This document shows, in pieces, positions 19,554-28,440 of a DNA stretch of 56,664 bases (the first letter of the stretch is position 1; each line of letters begins with the position of its first letter). The notes beneath the pieces are model-generated. The model saw only the letters and a list, made by a program, of their open reading frames with translations, was not told the DNA's origin and searched no databases. Source of the stretch: Bdellovibrionia bacterium. Lineage in GTDB: Bacteria; Bdellovibrionota; Bdellovibrionia; Bdellovibrionales; JAGQZY01. Both the position numbers and the translations under genes were made by a program. Where the stretch lies: contig JAUHWN010000006.1 of NCBI GenBank assembly GCA_030424665.1, positions 1 to 56,664 on the forward strand. Direction: 5' to 3'.

Positions 19554-20636
19554 CTATTCGATTTCGAACTTGAGTTGGGACCGCCTGATTTCATAGTCCT
19601 CGATACTCATTAAACGTACGCCAATACCTATCAGGCGAAATGACCTCTCACCCCGGGCGTAGGCGTGCTCAAGTAGGTCTTGATACGACTTTAGGCTCGG
19701 TAGCTCAGCGTTTTTTTCTTCGTGGGTGGTCGTTTGAAAGTCATGAAACTTGAGTTTTACAAACTGGCCTGAAATTCGATTTTTAACTCCTGACTTTTCG
19801 AGGCGCTTCAGAAATTCCTCATATATTTTAGGGAGCTCTTCTTTGACATCACTCAAGGTTCCCTTGTCCTCGAAAAAGGTGCGCTCCACCGATAAAGATT
19901 TTCTTTCGGAACTCGTTTCAACAGGACGGTTATCGACTCCTCTAGCATAATTATAAAGAGCGGCTCCCCACTTTCCAAATCTTCGCACGAGTTCTTCTTT
20001 CTCAAGTCCCTGTAAATCACCACATGTTTTTATACCCAAATCTTTGAGTCGGCCCTCCATGACTTTTCCGACACCAGAGATCTTTTTTACAGGTAGAGAG
20101 ACAACAAAATCACTCACTTGGTCGGGAGTAATCACCATGAGACCATTGGGTTTCCTCCAGTCACTAGCCACTTTCGCTAAGAACTTATTGGGCGCGACCC
20201 CCGCAGAAGCGGTCAGCTGGGTCTCTTCATAGATTCTTTGTTTTATTTCTTTTGCGATGAGGGTCGCACTTCCCGAGTGAAGACTGAGTCCCGTAACATC
20301 GAGATAGGCTTCGTCCAAAGAAAGGGGCTGAATGACTTCAGTATACTCTCTAAAAATACTTCGAATTTTCTGGCTTTCTTCTTTGTATCTCTCAAAATGA
20401 GGTTTAACGATGATTAAGTCTTTACAAAGCTCAAGGGCCCTGTGAGTCGGCATCGCTGAGCGCACTCCAAATTTTCTTGCTTCGTAAGATGCTGTCGTTA
20501 ATACTCCCCGCCCGGAAGTTCCGCCTACGGCAATAGGTAATCCCTTCAAGCTCGGATCGTCTTTTACCTCAACTGCCGCATAAAAGCAGTCCATGTCTAT
20601 GTGAATGATTTTTCTAGGCAGATTTTGTGAACTCAT
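19554..20636 (-). CDS. dinB: DNA polymerase IV (Y-family)
   Basis: This is an error-prone translesion DNA polymerase of 360 residues. The catalytic motifs are all present: HIDMDCFYAAVE near residue 12 with the first metal-binding Asp, the steric-gate Phe/Tyr region, and SLDEAYLDVT near 105 with the Asp-Glu pair. Helix-hairpin-helix residues lie near 180-200, and the little-finger domain runs to about 345. The C-terminus has no obvious long clamp-binding tail. Its ATG is about 15 bases from the start of the divergent permease gene, so the two promoters must overlap. No LexA box was identified there. Confidence 0.97.
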   Translation of the reverse strand: MSSQNLPRKIIHIDMDCFYAAVEVKDDPSLKGLPIAVGGTSGRGVLTTASYEARKFGVRSAMPTHRALELCKDLIIVKPHFERYKEESQKIRSIFREYTEVIQPLSLDEAYLDVTGLSLHSGSATLIAKEIKQRIYEETQLTASAGVAPNKFLAKVASDWRKPNGLMVITPDQVSDFVVSLPVKKISGVGKVMEGRLKDLGIKTCGDLQGLEKEELVRRFGKWGAALYNYARGVDNRPVETSSERKSLSVERTFFEDKGTLSDVKEELPKIYEEFLKRLEKSGVKNRISGQFVKLKFHDFQTTTHEEKNAELPSLKSYQDLLEHAYARGERSFRLIGIGVRLMSIEDYEIRRSQLKFEIE

Positions 20637-20650
20637 GTAAGTTGACCCCG

Positions 20651-21607
20651 ATGAAATTTCACCAAAGACTGTTTGAGCGCTTTACCGAAAAACAATTGGG
20701 CATTTTAGCTGCCGCAACGACCGCATTCTGCTGGTCATTCCTCGCTATTATTCTCAAGGTAGCGCTCAATTTCACAGACTCTTATACCATCGTTTTCTAT
20801 AGAATGGCATTTGCAGCCCTTTTTATGCTCATGATTGGATTTTTTTGGCAACGAGATTTGTTGAAAATCCTAAAACATTGGCCAAAGTGGGTCATTGTTG
20901 CCGGCTTGGGGCTTGGCGGAAATTATCTCGGTTACATGAAAGGAGTGGAACTCACTTCTCCGAGCAACGCTCAGGTTTTCATCCAGTTAGCCCCCCTATC
21001 TCTATTAATTAGTGGAATTCTATTTTTTAAAGAAAGACCCCTCTGGCATCAGTACGTGGGAATTCTCGTGACCGTATTCGGTTTTTCTCTTTTCTTTAAG
21101 GATCAAGCTGGCAACGGATCCAATGAATGGAGCTCTTATATCTCGGGCCAAACTTGGATATTTTTTGCGGCCATCACCTGGGCTCTATTTGCCAGTATTC
21201 AAAAATTTGAGAGCAAGAGATGGACCTTGGGCCAGCTCAATTTAATGATTTGGCTCGTCGCGAGTTTACTCCTCTCACCTGGAGTCTCCTGGGCAAAATT
21301 AATTGAGATCTCTTGGGCAGCTCACCTTTTTCTCGCCTTTTTAGGTCTTAATACAATTATTGCCTATGGCTGCTTTTCGTATGCCCTTAAAACCCTTCCC
21401 GCGACCCAGGTGTCACCGATTATTACTCTGAATCCGCTTCTAACTCTTTTATTCATGAATGTGCTCAGTCTGTTTGAGTTCTCTTGGCTTGCTCCAGAAA
21501 AGGTCACATTTCTCGGTTATTTTGGCGCTCTTTTGGTCGTTTCAGGTGTAATCCTAGCAGTTCGCTCTAGACCCCTATCTTTTAGTCTAAAAAAGACTTC
21601 AACTTGA
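20651..21607 (+). CDS. EamA/DMT-superfamily permease
   Basis: An integral membrane protein of about 318 residues with ten predicted transmembrane helices arranged as two EamA repeats (about 15-145 and 170-305). The repeat signatures NAQVFIQLAPLSLLISGILFFKERP and ATQVSPIITLNPLLTLLF are typical, each with Pro in the fourth helix of its repeat. It is a drug/metabolite transporter superfamily member with unknown substrate. The ATG at 20651 is preferred to a GTG 24 bases earlier that would overlap the dinB start. Neither start has a strong Shine-Dalgarno sequence. Confidence 0.9.
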   Translation: MKFHQRLFERFTEKQLGILAAATTAFCWSFLAIILKVALNFTDSYTIVFYRMAFAALFMLMIGFFWQRDLLKILKHWPKWVIVAGLGLGGNYLGYMKGVELTSPSNAQVFIQLAPLSLLISGILFFKERPLWHQYVGILVTVFGFSLFFKDQAGNGSNEWSSYISGQTWIFFAAITWALFASIQKFESKRWTLGQLNLMIWLVASLLLSPGVSWAKLIEISWAAHLFLAFLGLNTIIAYGCFSYALKTLPATQVSPIITLNPLLTLLFMNVLSLFEFSWLAPEKVTFLGYFGALLVVSGVILAVRSRPLSFSLKKTST

Positions 21608-21638
21608 GTCGTAAAAAGAGATTCTATATACTTTAGTT

Positions 21639-23777
21639 ATGGGTGTTTTCGTAAGAATTCTAATTTTATGGACTTTGGTTTCATGTACAAGTAATCCGGT
21701 GGATCAGCAACTCGATCAAATTCGCCATCTTCAGTCAGGCCACAAACATCAAACGTATCAAAATGAGATGGCTCGAGTTTGGTTTGACAACTACACTAAA
21801 GCGCTTGAATTAGTGGACTCCAATAGAACCCAGAGCTGTAGCCTCTTTTCGGGTCTTGCCCTCGACAGAAAGTTCCCACTCAATAAAGTTGCAAGCCTTA
21901 GACTCCTCGAAAACTGTCCAGGCCCCCACCCAAAACAAGTTTCGCTCTTAGCAAAGAAAGTAGACCAGGATTGGCTCGATAAATTAAAAATAAATGCACT
22001 CTTAGTCGATGCCCACAGAAACAAAGACGTTCGTGACATTATGGACTGGAGTTTCGAAAAGTCCAAAGTATTGACTGACCAAGAAGAAAAACTCAATTAC
22101 ACCTTTGAGGCTCTCAAGGCAGCAAAACGAGTTCGCGATAAAAAGAAAATCGAAACGCTCCAAGCTCGTGTTTACAAACTTGCACCGAGACTCATCCAAC
22201 GACCGAAGCGTGCAGAGTATTTAAAGGTCGCCGCAGACTTTAAGAAAAATCGAGATTTTAAACTGGCGCTTAGATATTATTTTAAGGTCGTTAAATATCG
22301 CAAGAGTTCTTGGGAGGATAAGTACCAAGCGCTACGAGGAATCCGCTCTGTTTTTCGATTGCAACGAACCTCAAAAATGAGCGAATACATTCAGGCAACG
22401 AAAGATCTGGCGCAATTTACCGAGAGACGCTTTAACAACTGGAGGACTCGAAGGTACTGGACGAGTCGCTATCACGACAATCAAGTCCTCTATGCACGGA
22501 CGCTCTGGAGTTATAAGAGTCGAAATAGTGCCATTCGAGTTTTACAGAGGGCCCAGGTTAAAATAAAAGGCAAACATAGCCTTGCCCAAGTCTATTGGCT
22601 GAGAGCCCGCATGGCAGAAGAAGCCAAAAATTACAACGAGTCCATCGCTTGGCTAGAGAAAGCCGCCGACGAGCCCCGAATGGGCCCTAATATGGACGAC
22701 GAAATTCGATGGCACTTGGCTTGGAATTATAATAAAATGGGCCAATTCAAAAAAGCGATTGAGCAGTTCGATGAGTCTATTAAATTAACGACTAACATCT
22801 TCTTAAAGCACAAACTCTATTTCTGGAAAGCGAAGGTTCTACAAAAAGATGGACAGGGAGATCTCGCTCAAAAAACCTTCAACGAACTCATAGAATTAGA
22901 TCCAATTGGATATTATGGAATTTTGGCCTACCGACAATTAGATCAAGCCATACCTGCGGTTCGATCACTCGCTTCTACCAATAAGCTAGCAAACCTCGAA
23001 GAAATCATCGGAAAAACTGACTTAGTGACTCTCGAGTGGCTCATCGCTGTCAAAGAAAAGGATCTCTCTCGAAAATTTCTCGATTCGCTTTCTGAGAGAA
23101 AGTTGGTTTCAAATACAAAAAATTCAACTGAAGTTTGGACTCAGTTTTTGAAATACTACGCCCGCGCCGGAGATTACCTTGGACTATTTATGCAGCTTGG
23201 TAATATCGACTCTGAACTTCGCGATCAGATTTTTCAAAAAAACCCACAACTTCTCTTTCCTGAACCATTTAAAGATCATGTCACTGAAGCGGCCGAACAT
23301 TTCGAAGTGAACCCTAATCTCATCTATTCGATCATGCGCCAGGAGTCGGCTTTTAATCCCAAAGCCAGGTCCCATGCCGATGCCTTTGGGCTCATGCAGT
23401 TAATTCCAGAAATGGCAAAGCGAGCTGCTCGCTATGCCAATATTCGCTTTCAAAGACACCGGGAACTCTACGACCCCGAAACCAATATCATGCTCGGTAG
23501 TGCTTTTCTGAAAAACCTATTAGGTAAAAACAATAACAACTTTTTGGTTACAGTAGCTTCCTATAACGCCAGCGAGAAAGCCATAAAGAATTGGGTGCAA
23601 ACTCGATATACGGGGGACCCCTTAGAGTTTATTGAGGACATTCCTTACTCTGAGACACAGGGTTATATAAAACTCGTTTTGAGAAACTTAGTTTTCTATC
23701 AAAGACTGAACTCAGATGGCGAAGCCATCTACTTTCCTGAGTGGTGTCTACAGTCTTTACAGGACTTCAAATCATAG
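21639..23777 (+). CDS. Slt-type soluble lytic murein transglycosylase (lipoprotein)
   Basis: A protein of 712 residues with a lipobox-like signal (LILWTLVSCTS) is followed by a long alpha-superhelical domain with TPR-like pairs (about 190-420). The catalytic SLT domain at about 540-690 has the catalytic Glu in IMRQESAFNP, then AFGLMQLIP and VASYNASEKAIKNW, all family signatures. The enzyme cleaves the MurNAc-GlcNAc bond of peptidoglycan with 1,6-anhydro formation, in cell-wall recycling or remodelling. The domain order matches Slt70. It starts 31 bases after the permease stop and may be transcribed with it. In predatory relatives such enzymes can also act on prey walls, but nothing here shows that. 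Confidence 0.93.
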   Translation: MGVFVRILILWTLVSCTSNPVDQQLDQIRHLQSGHKHQTYQNEMARVWFDNYTKALELVDSNRTQSCSLFSGLALDRKFPLNKVASLRLLENCPGPHPKQVSLLAKKVDQDWLDKLKINALLVDAHRNKDVRDIMDWSFEKSKVLTDQEEKLNYTFEALKAAKRVRDKKKIETLQARVYKLAPRLIQRPKRAEYLKVAADFKKNRDFKLALRYYFKVVKYRKSSWEDKYQALRGIRSVFRLQRTSKMSEYIQATKDLAQFTERRFNNWRTRRYWTSRYHDNQVLYARTLWSYKSRNSAIRVLQRAQVKIKGKHSLAQVYWLRARMAEEAKNYNESIAWLEKAADEPRMGPNMDDEIRWHLAWNYNKMGQFKKAIEQFDESIKLTTNIFLKHKLYFWKAKVLQKDGQGDLAQKTFNELIELDPIGYYGILAYRQLDQAIPAVRSLASTNKLANLEEIIGKTDLVTLEWLIAVKEKDLSRKFLDSLSERKLVSNTKNSTEVWTQFLKYYARAGDYLGLFMQLGNIDSELRDQIFQKNPQLLFPEPFKDHVTEAAEHFEVNPNLIYSIMRQESAFNPKARSHADAFGLMQLIPEMAKRAARYANIRFQRHRELYDPETNIMLGSAFLKNLLGKNNNNFLVTVASYNASEKAIKNWVQTRYTGDPLEFIEDIPYSETQGYIKLVLRNLVFYQRLNSDGEAIYFPEWCLQSLQDFKS

Positions 23778-23891
23778 CCAAATGATTAAATAGTCTCGTT
23801 TTAAGCCTTAATGATTTCAATGATTTAGAGCCCAAATCTCGGCACCTGTATTGCTGTATATATTATTATCAAATCGTTACAGGGATAGAGA

Positions 23892-25220
23892 ATGATATCA
23901 AAAGCCATAAATTTAGTACTTTTCATCGCTTTACTCGGAATAGCCTACATCGTTTGGGAAGGCCTCGGATTGATGTCTGATAAAAATATCGCATCTGTAC
24001 CTGAAACGGAAGTGGAGCAGAAGCCAACTCGAGATATGGAACTCGGAACTGCTACAAAACAAAAATCAAAAAGAATTGAATCAAAGGTGATTATGAATGA
24101 CCCCGCTATGTCACAAAAGTGGGGGCTACAGAAGATGCAAGCCAAGAAAGCCTGGGACGTTTCTCAGGGAAGTAAAGAGATCATCATCGCCGTTATCGAT
24201 ACAGGAATTGATATCAATCACAAGGACCTCAAAGCAAACCTTTGGGTGAATACCGGCGAAACAGGAATTGATCCCATCACTAAAAAGGATCGTGCTAAAG
24301 ATGGGATCGATAACGATCGCAATGGCTGTATTGATGATGTTCACGGCTGTAACTTTATTACGGGAACGGGAGACCTCACTGATAATCATGGTCACGGTAC
24401 CCATATCGCAGGAATTATCGGTGCCGAAGGCGGAAACGGTTTTGGTATTAGTGGTGTGGCGCCTAAAATTAGTTTAATGATTCTTAAATACTACGACCCT
24501 AAAGCTTCAGGCGTTAACAACCTTAAAAACACAATTCGATCCATTCAGTACGCAGTCGACAAAAAAGCTCACATTATTAATTACTCTGGTGGTGGACTTG
24601 AATTTAGCCAAGAAGAATTCGATGCTGTTCAACTTGCTGCTCAAAACAAAGTACTTTTTGTGGCTGCCGCTGGTAACGAACGCTCGAACTCAGACCAAGC
24701 TAAATACTATCCGGCTGACTACGAGTTATCGAATATTATTTCGGTGACAGCCGTTGATCCAAAAACACAAGTTCTAGCCACGAGTAACTACGGTGTTTCT
24801 ACGGTGGATATCGCAGCCCCGGGGCAAGACATCTTTTCGACACTGCCCGGAAACTCTTTTGGCTTAATGACAGGGACCTCACAAGCAACTGCCTTTGTGA
24901 GTGGCGTTGCCGCCCTCGTTATGGCTAGTAACCGAGAATACTCAGCTGCCGATGTTAAACGATATATCTTAAAGACTGGTGATGAGTACCCATGGTTACG
25001 CTCGAAAACGGGAACTTCAAAAAAGCTAAATATCTATAAGGCTCTAACAACTCTCGATTCGGGCGTTTCTGCTACAGGTGTTATCGCCTCGAATGTTCAC
25101 AATATGAAGGATCAATTTGTTTCGGACCCCAATGTGAAACTTCAAACTGGCGACGCCGCCCGCGATATTGCCAATTTTGGTAAGATGCTTATGGAATCAA
25201 TGAGCAATCAGAAAAAGTAA
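23892..25220 (+). CDS. S8 family (subtilisin-like) serine peptidase
   Basis: A protease of 442 residues, exported or membrane-anchored. It has an N-terminal hydrophobic segment (about 5-25) and a short prodomain-like linker. The catalytic domain shows all three triad signatures: Asp in VIDTGIDINH near residue 101, His in NHGHGTHIAGIIG near 165, and Ser in GTSQATAFVSG near 326. The C-terminal tail (about 400-442) is not conserved. ATG at 23892 is preceded by a GGGATAGAG ribosome-binding-like sequence. It lies alone between the transglycosylase and an insertion sequence. Confidence 0.95.
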   Translation: MISKAINLVLFIALLGIAYIVWEGLGLMSDKNIASVPETEVEQKPTRDMELGTATKQKSKRIESKVIMNDPAMSQKWGLQKMQAKKAWDVSQGSKEIIIAVIDTGIDINHKDLKANLWVNTGETGIDPITKKDRAKDGIDNDRNGCIDDVHGCNFITGTGDLTDNHGHGTHIAGIIGAEGGNGFGISGVAPKISLMILKYYDPKASGVNNLKNTIRSIQYAVDKKAHIINYSGGGLEFSQEEFDAVQLAAQNKVLFVAAAGNERSNSDQAKYYPADYELSNIISVTAVDPKTQVLATSNYGVSTVDIAAPGQDIFSTLPGNSFGLMTGTSQATAFVSGVAALVMASNREYSAADVKRYILKTGDEYPWLRSKTGTSKKLNIYKALTTLDSGVSATGVIASNVHNMKDQFVSDPNVKLQTGDAARDIANFGKMLMESMSNQKK

Positions 25221-25274
25221 AAACTGACCCAATATATTGTGGAATCCAGATAGTCACGAATAGGTATTTTAAAT

Positions 25275-25305
25275 GCAGTATCGCTAGTCCATGAAGAGAT
25301 ACTGC
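25275..25305 (+). repeat. Hairpin covering the transposase start codon
   Basis: GCAGTATC (25275-25282) pairs perfectly with GATACTGC (25298-25305), and two more pairs lie inside. The ATG at 25291-25293 is in the loop region. In an mRNA reading into the element this would hide the start of translation, a known way for insertion sequences to limit transposition. A related hairpin occurs at 30801-30830 with a matching base-pair change. Confidence 0.6.
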
Positions 25306-26175
25306 CCGAAATGCCCTCACCAGCACAGCGAAATTCGAAAACACGGATTTTTCAAACGGAAGTCCGACTATAAATTCATCCAACGGTTCATTTGCACCCG
25401 TTGTAATACCACTTTTTCAAAGGCCTCAACTCAAAAGTGTATCCACCAAAATAAACGCCATCTTAACTCCATCATCCTCAAACTCATCGCCAGTAAGAAC
25501 TCCCAACGACGAATCGCCCTCCTTTTAGGTATTAGTAAGAATACGGTCGCTTCGAAAATTAAGTTTCTAGCCAGGATAGCCCGAGAGAAAAATCGACAAC
25601 AGTTAATTCAAAGCACTTCAGCCAAAGAAATTATTTTTGATGATATGGAAACTTTTGAGCACAGTAAAATGAAACCCCTAAGCATTACGGTTGTCGTTGA
25701 AAAATACACTCAGAGAATTTTGGGTGCCAGAGCATCTATTATGCCTGCCAAAGGCTTACTTGCAAAGAGGTCTCGAAAAAAATACGGCAGAAGAAAGGAT
25801 CAAAGACACAAAACGAGAGAGCAACTTTTCCTGGATCTTAAGAGAGTTCTAGGCGCTCCAGTCACGATCGAATCCGACCAAAACCCACACTACATTAAAA
25901 CTGTTACCCGACATTTCCCCGAAGCCGACTACATCCAATATCGAGGAAGAAGAGGCTGTGTCGTTGGCCAAGGCGAACTTAAAGAAGGAGGCTTCGATCC
26001 TCTTTTCTATCTCAATCACACCTGCGCCATGATTCGAGATAACTTGGGTTGTTTAGTAAGAAGAACCTGGTGCACATCTAAAACAATTCACCACCTTCAG
26101 GATCGTCTTGATATCTACACCTACTTTCACAACACCTTCATATTAAAAAGCCGAAAGAAAGCAACCTGCCACTAG
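25291..26175 (+). CDS. IS1-like DDE transposase
   Basis: The transposase of 294 residues is read in one frame with no frameshift. The N-terminus has a Cys4 zinc finger (CPKC near residue 5 and CTRC near 35). A helix-turn-helix follows (SQRRIALLLGISKNTVASKI, about 70-90). The catalytic domain has Asp in IIFDDMETF near 115 and Asp in TIESDQNPHY near 191. The third acidic residue is unclear: the segment LNHTCAMIRDNL...RRTWCTSK resembles the IS1 ExxxN region but lacks an obvious Glu. The order matches InsA-InsB of IS1 fused into one chain. The gene appears intact and its ends lie within recognisable terminal repeats. Confidence 0.85.
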   Translation: MKRYCPKCPHQHSEIRKHGFFKRKSDYKFIQRFICTRCNTTFSKASTQKCIHQNKRHLNSIILKLIASKNSQRRIALLLGISKNTVASKIKFLARIAREKNRQQLIQSTSAKEIIFDDMETFEHSKMKPLSITVVVEKYTQRILGARASIMPAKGLLAKRSRKKYGRRKDQRHKTREQLFLDLKRVLGAPVTIESDQNPHYIKTVTRHFPEADYIQYRGRRGCVVGQGELKEGGFDPLFYLNHTCAMIRDNLGCLVRRTWCTSKTIHHLQDRLDIYTYFHNTFILKSRKKATCH

Positions 26176-26250
26176 TTCATCTATAAATTGAATCAGAATT
26201 CTTTGTTTTTGAAATGAAGAGAATCATTCTTTGTGGAAAGTGTTATGGGG

Positions 26251-26324
26251 GTTCATTTTTAGGGCTCTTGCCAGCCGGATGCGCACTAGGCAAGAAGGGC
26301 AGGAGCCCGGCCCTATAAATGAAC
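26251..26324. repeat. Large inverted repeat near the right end of the insertion sequence
   Basis: The left arm at 26251-26272 (GTTCATTTTTAGGGCTCTTGCC) and the reverse complement of 26298-26324 agree except for two mismatches and a 3-base bulge, around a 25-base loop. Weaker similarity extends outward to about 26217 and 26362. There is no U-tract, so it is not an ordinary terminator. It lies between the transposase stop and the right terminal repeat. Confidence 0.7.
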
Positions 26325-26481
26325 TCCCAGAATACTTGGAACAACTGGAATCTGATTCTCCTCATTCCACAAACACATGAATATGGGTCAATTTGTGAAC
26401 ATTCTTAAACAAAACAATCACGAACCTAGGACGACTTGACTGACCAACTAGAGTAAATTTGATTTCAGAAAGGAGATACTT

Positions 26482-26739
26482 ATGAAGAATCTTATTAAAC
26501 TAGTTATTTCAATTATTTTTATGACGAGCTTGACCGCGTGTTGGGAGTCAGAAACCGAGAATAAAATCGAAGATATTGGAGAAAATATCGAAGAAACCTA
26601 TGAAGACTCGAAAGAGAGCATTTCTGACACTGCTGAAGACGCAAAAGACAAAGTAGAAGACTGGAGTGAAAAAGGTAAAGAAAAATATAACGAAGCAAAA
26701 GAAGAAACTAAAGAAGCACTCGAAAAAATTGAAGGATAG
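26482..26739 (+). CDS. Small acidic amphipathic lipoprotein
   Basis: The protein of 85 residues has a lipobox signal (MTSLTACWES) and a mature chain made almost only of Glu, Lys, Asp, Ser and Ala. It shows an 11-residue-like periodicity of repeats such as ESISDTAEDAKDKVEDWSEK, as in LEA-like or YtxH/apolipoprotein-like amphipathic helices. It has a strong AAAGGAG ribosome-binding site and its own terminator at 26768-26795. It is likely an abundant envelope stress protein at the outer membrane, lying as an extended helix. Exact function unknown. Confidence 0.85.
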   Translation: MKNLIKLVISIIFMTSLTACWESETENKIEDIGENIEETYEDSKESISDTAEDAKDKVEDWSEKGKEKYNEAKEETKEALEKIEG

Positions 26740-26767
26740 ATTAAAGTCACCCTAAATAGAATTAAAA

Positions 26768-26795
26768 AGCCCTCACATATGAGGGCTTTTTTTTT
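26768..26795 (+). terminator. Rho-independent terminator
   Basis: AGCCCTCA pairs with TGAGGGCT (loop CATA) and is followed by nine T, 29 bases after the lipoprotein stop codon. The leading A run could also serve the convergent DUF1328 gene from the other strand. Confidence 0.9.
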
Positions 26796-26850
26796 GATCC
26801 GAGAGATATTTCTCCCGCTTAGCATATAAGACAACTATGACATCTCTAAA

Positions 26851-27024
26851 TTATGAGCTATTTTTTGATTGCAAAATATCTCTCACTAAGCTCAATACGA
26901 ATAGTAGCACGAACACAAAAAATAGGATTTTGGCAATCCCAGCAGCCGTACCTGCTATTCCTGTAAAGCCAAAAATAGCTGCAAAGATTGCTATTATTAA
27001 AAAAGTTATCGACCAACTTAACAT
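26851..27024 (-). CDS. DUF1328 small membrane protein (YtjA-like)
   Basis: A short gene of 57 codons is encoded on the minus strand. The protein starts [16 protein letters not shown], continues [19 protein letters not shown] and ends with a second hydrophobic helix and a short polar tail. The two helices around a Gly/Ala hinge with the AKILFF motif are diagnostic of the DUF1328 family (E. coli YtjA), small inner-membrane proteins of unknown role often found among stress genes. A perfect AGGAGG lies seven bases before the ATG. The plus strand of the same stretch is also open but has no family character. Confidence 0.9.
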   Translation of the reverse strand: MLSWSITFLIIAIFAAIFGFTGIAGTAAGIAKILFFVFVLLFVLSLVRDILQSKNSS

Positions 27025-27234
27025 TACTATACCTCCTAGTTAGTAGCCCTAGTTTCTATCAAAGGGCTAAATTTTTGACTTAGAAATTTTGGAAATAATG
27101 TTTAGTTTTCTAATCATATAATCATTCACCTCATAGCATCATTTTTCATTTTCTACACAATTTCTTAAATGAATTGAGAATTATTTTTCTGAACTCTAGG
27201 GAAAACTAACAATCAACAACCCCGAGGAGGATCT

Positions 27235-27861
27235 ATGAAAAATATTTTAAAACTATCGTGTCTGGGATTAATAACTGCGTCTTTAATAGCTTGTAGCAAA
27301 GAAGATGCTAAAGAAGTGGCCAACAATGTCGCAGAAAACCCCGAACTCAATGGTAAATTTCAATCAGAATGCTTTGGTTCCGATGTACTTGACTTCTCTT
27401 ATAGAGAGACTCTCGAGTTCGCAGGGAATCAGTTTAGTCAAATAAGAAACTACTACTCAACTGATACATGCTCAAATGAATCTTTAGTCGGCAACCTATC
27501 GGTCAACGGAGACTTCGTAATCGATGCAGATGGCCTACCCGATCATCCGGCTGGATCTATCGAAATACAATTTGACGAAGCAGAAATCACACCTCAATCA
27601 GAGGACCTCGCAAGCGCATTAAGCTCCGTCGAACTCTGTGGTATCGAAAATTTTGAAAGTGGAGTCACCTCTGAAGTACCCAAAAAGTCTTCAGACAATT
27701 GGACCTGTCCAATTCGTGACTTCTCGAGCACCGTATATGGCAGCTATCAATTAGAAGGTGATGAACTCAGACTAAATAAAGGTGGTCTAGAAGCGATGTC
27801 TACCGAAGTCGATGAGCGTCCTAAAGAATTGGGCAAGGCTTCTGTATACCTAAGAAACTAA
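27235..27861 (+). CDS. Lipoprotein, unknown function
   Basis: A predicted lipoprotein of 208 residues with signal ending LIACSKE and an excellent GAGGAGG ribosome-binding site. The mature chain starts with a helical linker and then a beta-rich body (about 40-205) with four Cys that could form disulfides (near 46, 78, 139 and 155). This resembles lipocalin-like or META-like small barrels in layout, but no family is certain. The next gene (DUF2383-like) follows 28 bases after its stop, so they form an operon. CTACACAATTT, also seen upstream of dps and of the 33328 gene, lies 82 bases ahead of the ATG. Confidence 0.8.
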   Translation: MKNILKLSCLGLITASLIACSKEDAKEVANNVAENPELNGKFQSECFGSDVLDFSYRETLEFAGNQFSQIRNYYSTDTCSNESLVGNLSVNGDFVIDADGLPDHPAGSIEIQFDEAEITPQSEDLASALSSVELCGIENFESGVTSEVPKKSSDNWTCPIRDFSSTVYGSYQLEGDELRLNKGGLEAMSTEVDERPKELGKASVYLRN

Positions 27862-27889
27862 AATTTAAAAAAAACCGAAAGGAGAACTT

Positions 27890-28393
27890 ATGACAACCCA
27901 CCATGAAACTTTATTCACAGGAACGAAACTAAAAAAATCTGCCCTCGAAGTTGAGCCTATAATCGACAAAAATGTCGATTGGATGCAAAGAATGATTCGA
28001 GGCGAATATTCTGCTCTCGATGCTTACAGACAGTGCATCGAGAAATTGACGAACAAAGCCGAAAAGTCGAGACTAATGGCATTTTATAACGACCATGAGA
28101 ATAACCTCTACTTTTGGAAAGGAAAAGTCGGAGAAAAGTTTGTAAAGCCAGAAGATAGCTCTGGAATATGGGGAGATTTTGTTTCGACTTTCATGAAATC
28201 GGCTAAGATTTTTGGTGATGAAACCACTCTCAATGCCCTTAAAAGAGGAGAAGAACACGGACTTTCTGAATACCAACGACTCTTGGAACTAGATGAGGTT
28301 CCCCTTAAAATCAAAAAGATTGTTAAGGAGCATTTTATTCCTCAAATTGAAACTCACATTAGTTCCATTGAAGCATTGAAGAGTTTACACTAA
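27890..28393 (+). CDS. DUF2383/PA2169-like four-helix bundle protein
   Basis: This protein of 167 residues has no signal peptide. It is wholly helical, with a pattern of two long helical hairpins. A YSALDAYRQCIEKL helix, NDHENNLYFWKGKVG and the C-terminal EEHGLSEYQRLLELDEVP segment match the ferritin-like DUF2383 family, in which Glu and His could bind metal. Such proteins are found beside general stress genes and their function is not known. It starts from an AAAGGAG site and is followed by a bidirectional terminator. Confidence 0.85.
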   Translation: MTTHHETLFTGTKLKKSALEVEPIIDKNVDWMQRMIRGEYSALDAYRQCIEKLTNKAEKSRLMAFYNDHENNLYFWKGKVGEKFVKPEDSSGIWGDFVSTFMKSAKIFGDETTLNALKRGEEHGLSEYQRLLELDEVPLKIKKIVKEHFIPQIETHISSIEALKSLH

Positions 28394-28408
28394 ATTTTTG
28401 AATCTTAT

Positions 28409-28440
28409 AATAAGGGGCTAACGAAGCCCCTTATTGTTTT
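28409..28440. terminator. Bidirectional terminator between DUF2383 gene and response regulator
   Basis: An 11-bp stem, AATAAGGGGCT with AGCCCCTTATT, has loop 28420-28424 and is followed by GTTTT. The convergent response regulator gene ends inside the right arm, so its last codons form part of the hairpin. Confidence 0.85.

Larger units (their letters stand above)
25225..26390. mobile_element. Insertion sequence with IS1-like transposase
   Basis: The element of about 1.17 kb is bounded by imperfect terminal inverted repeats. Both ends begin TGACCCA, followed 12 bases (left) or 18 bases (right) from the start by TTGTGGAAT (25237-25245, and the complement at 26364-26372). A single transposase gene fills the left three quarters. 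The right 215 bases are noncoding and contain a large inverted repeat. I could not identify a convincing target-site duplication, so the exact outer ends are uncertain by a few bases. Confidence 0.75.

Noticed and set aside
26837..27043. 68-codon plus-strand open frame
   Set aside because: It is the complement of the DUF1328 gene, which has a perfect ribosome-binding site and diagnostic motifs.
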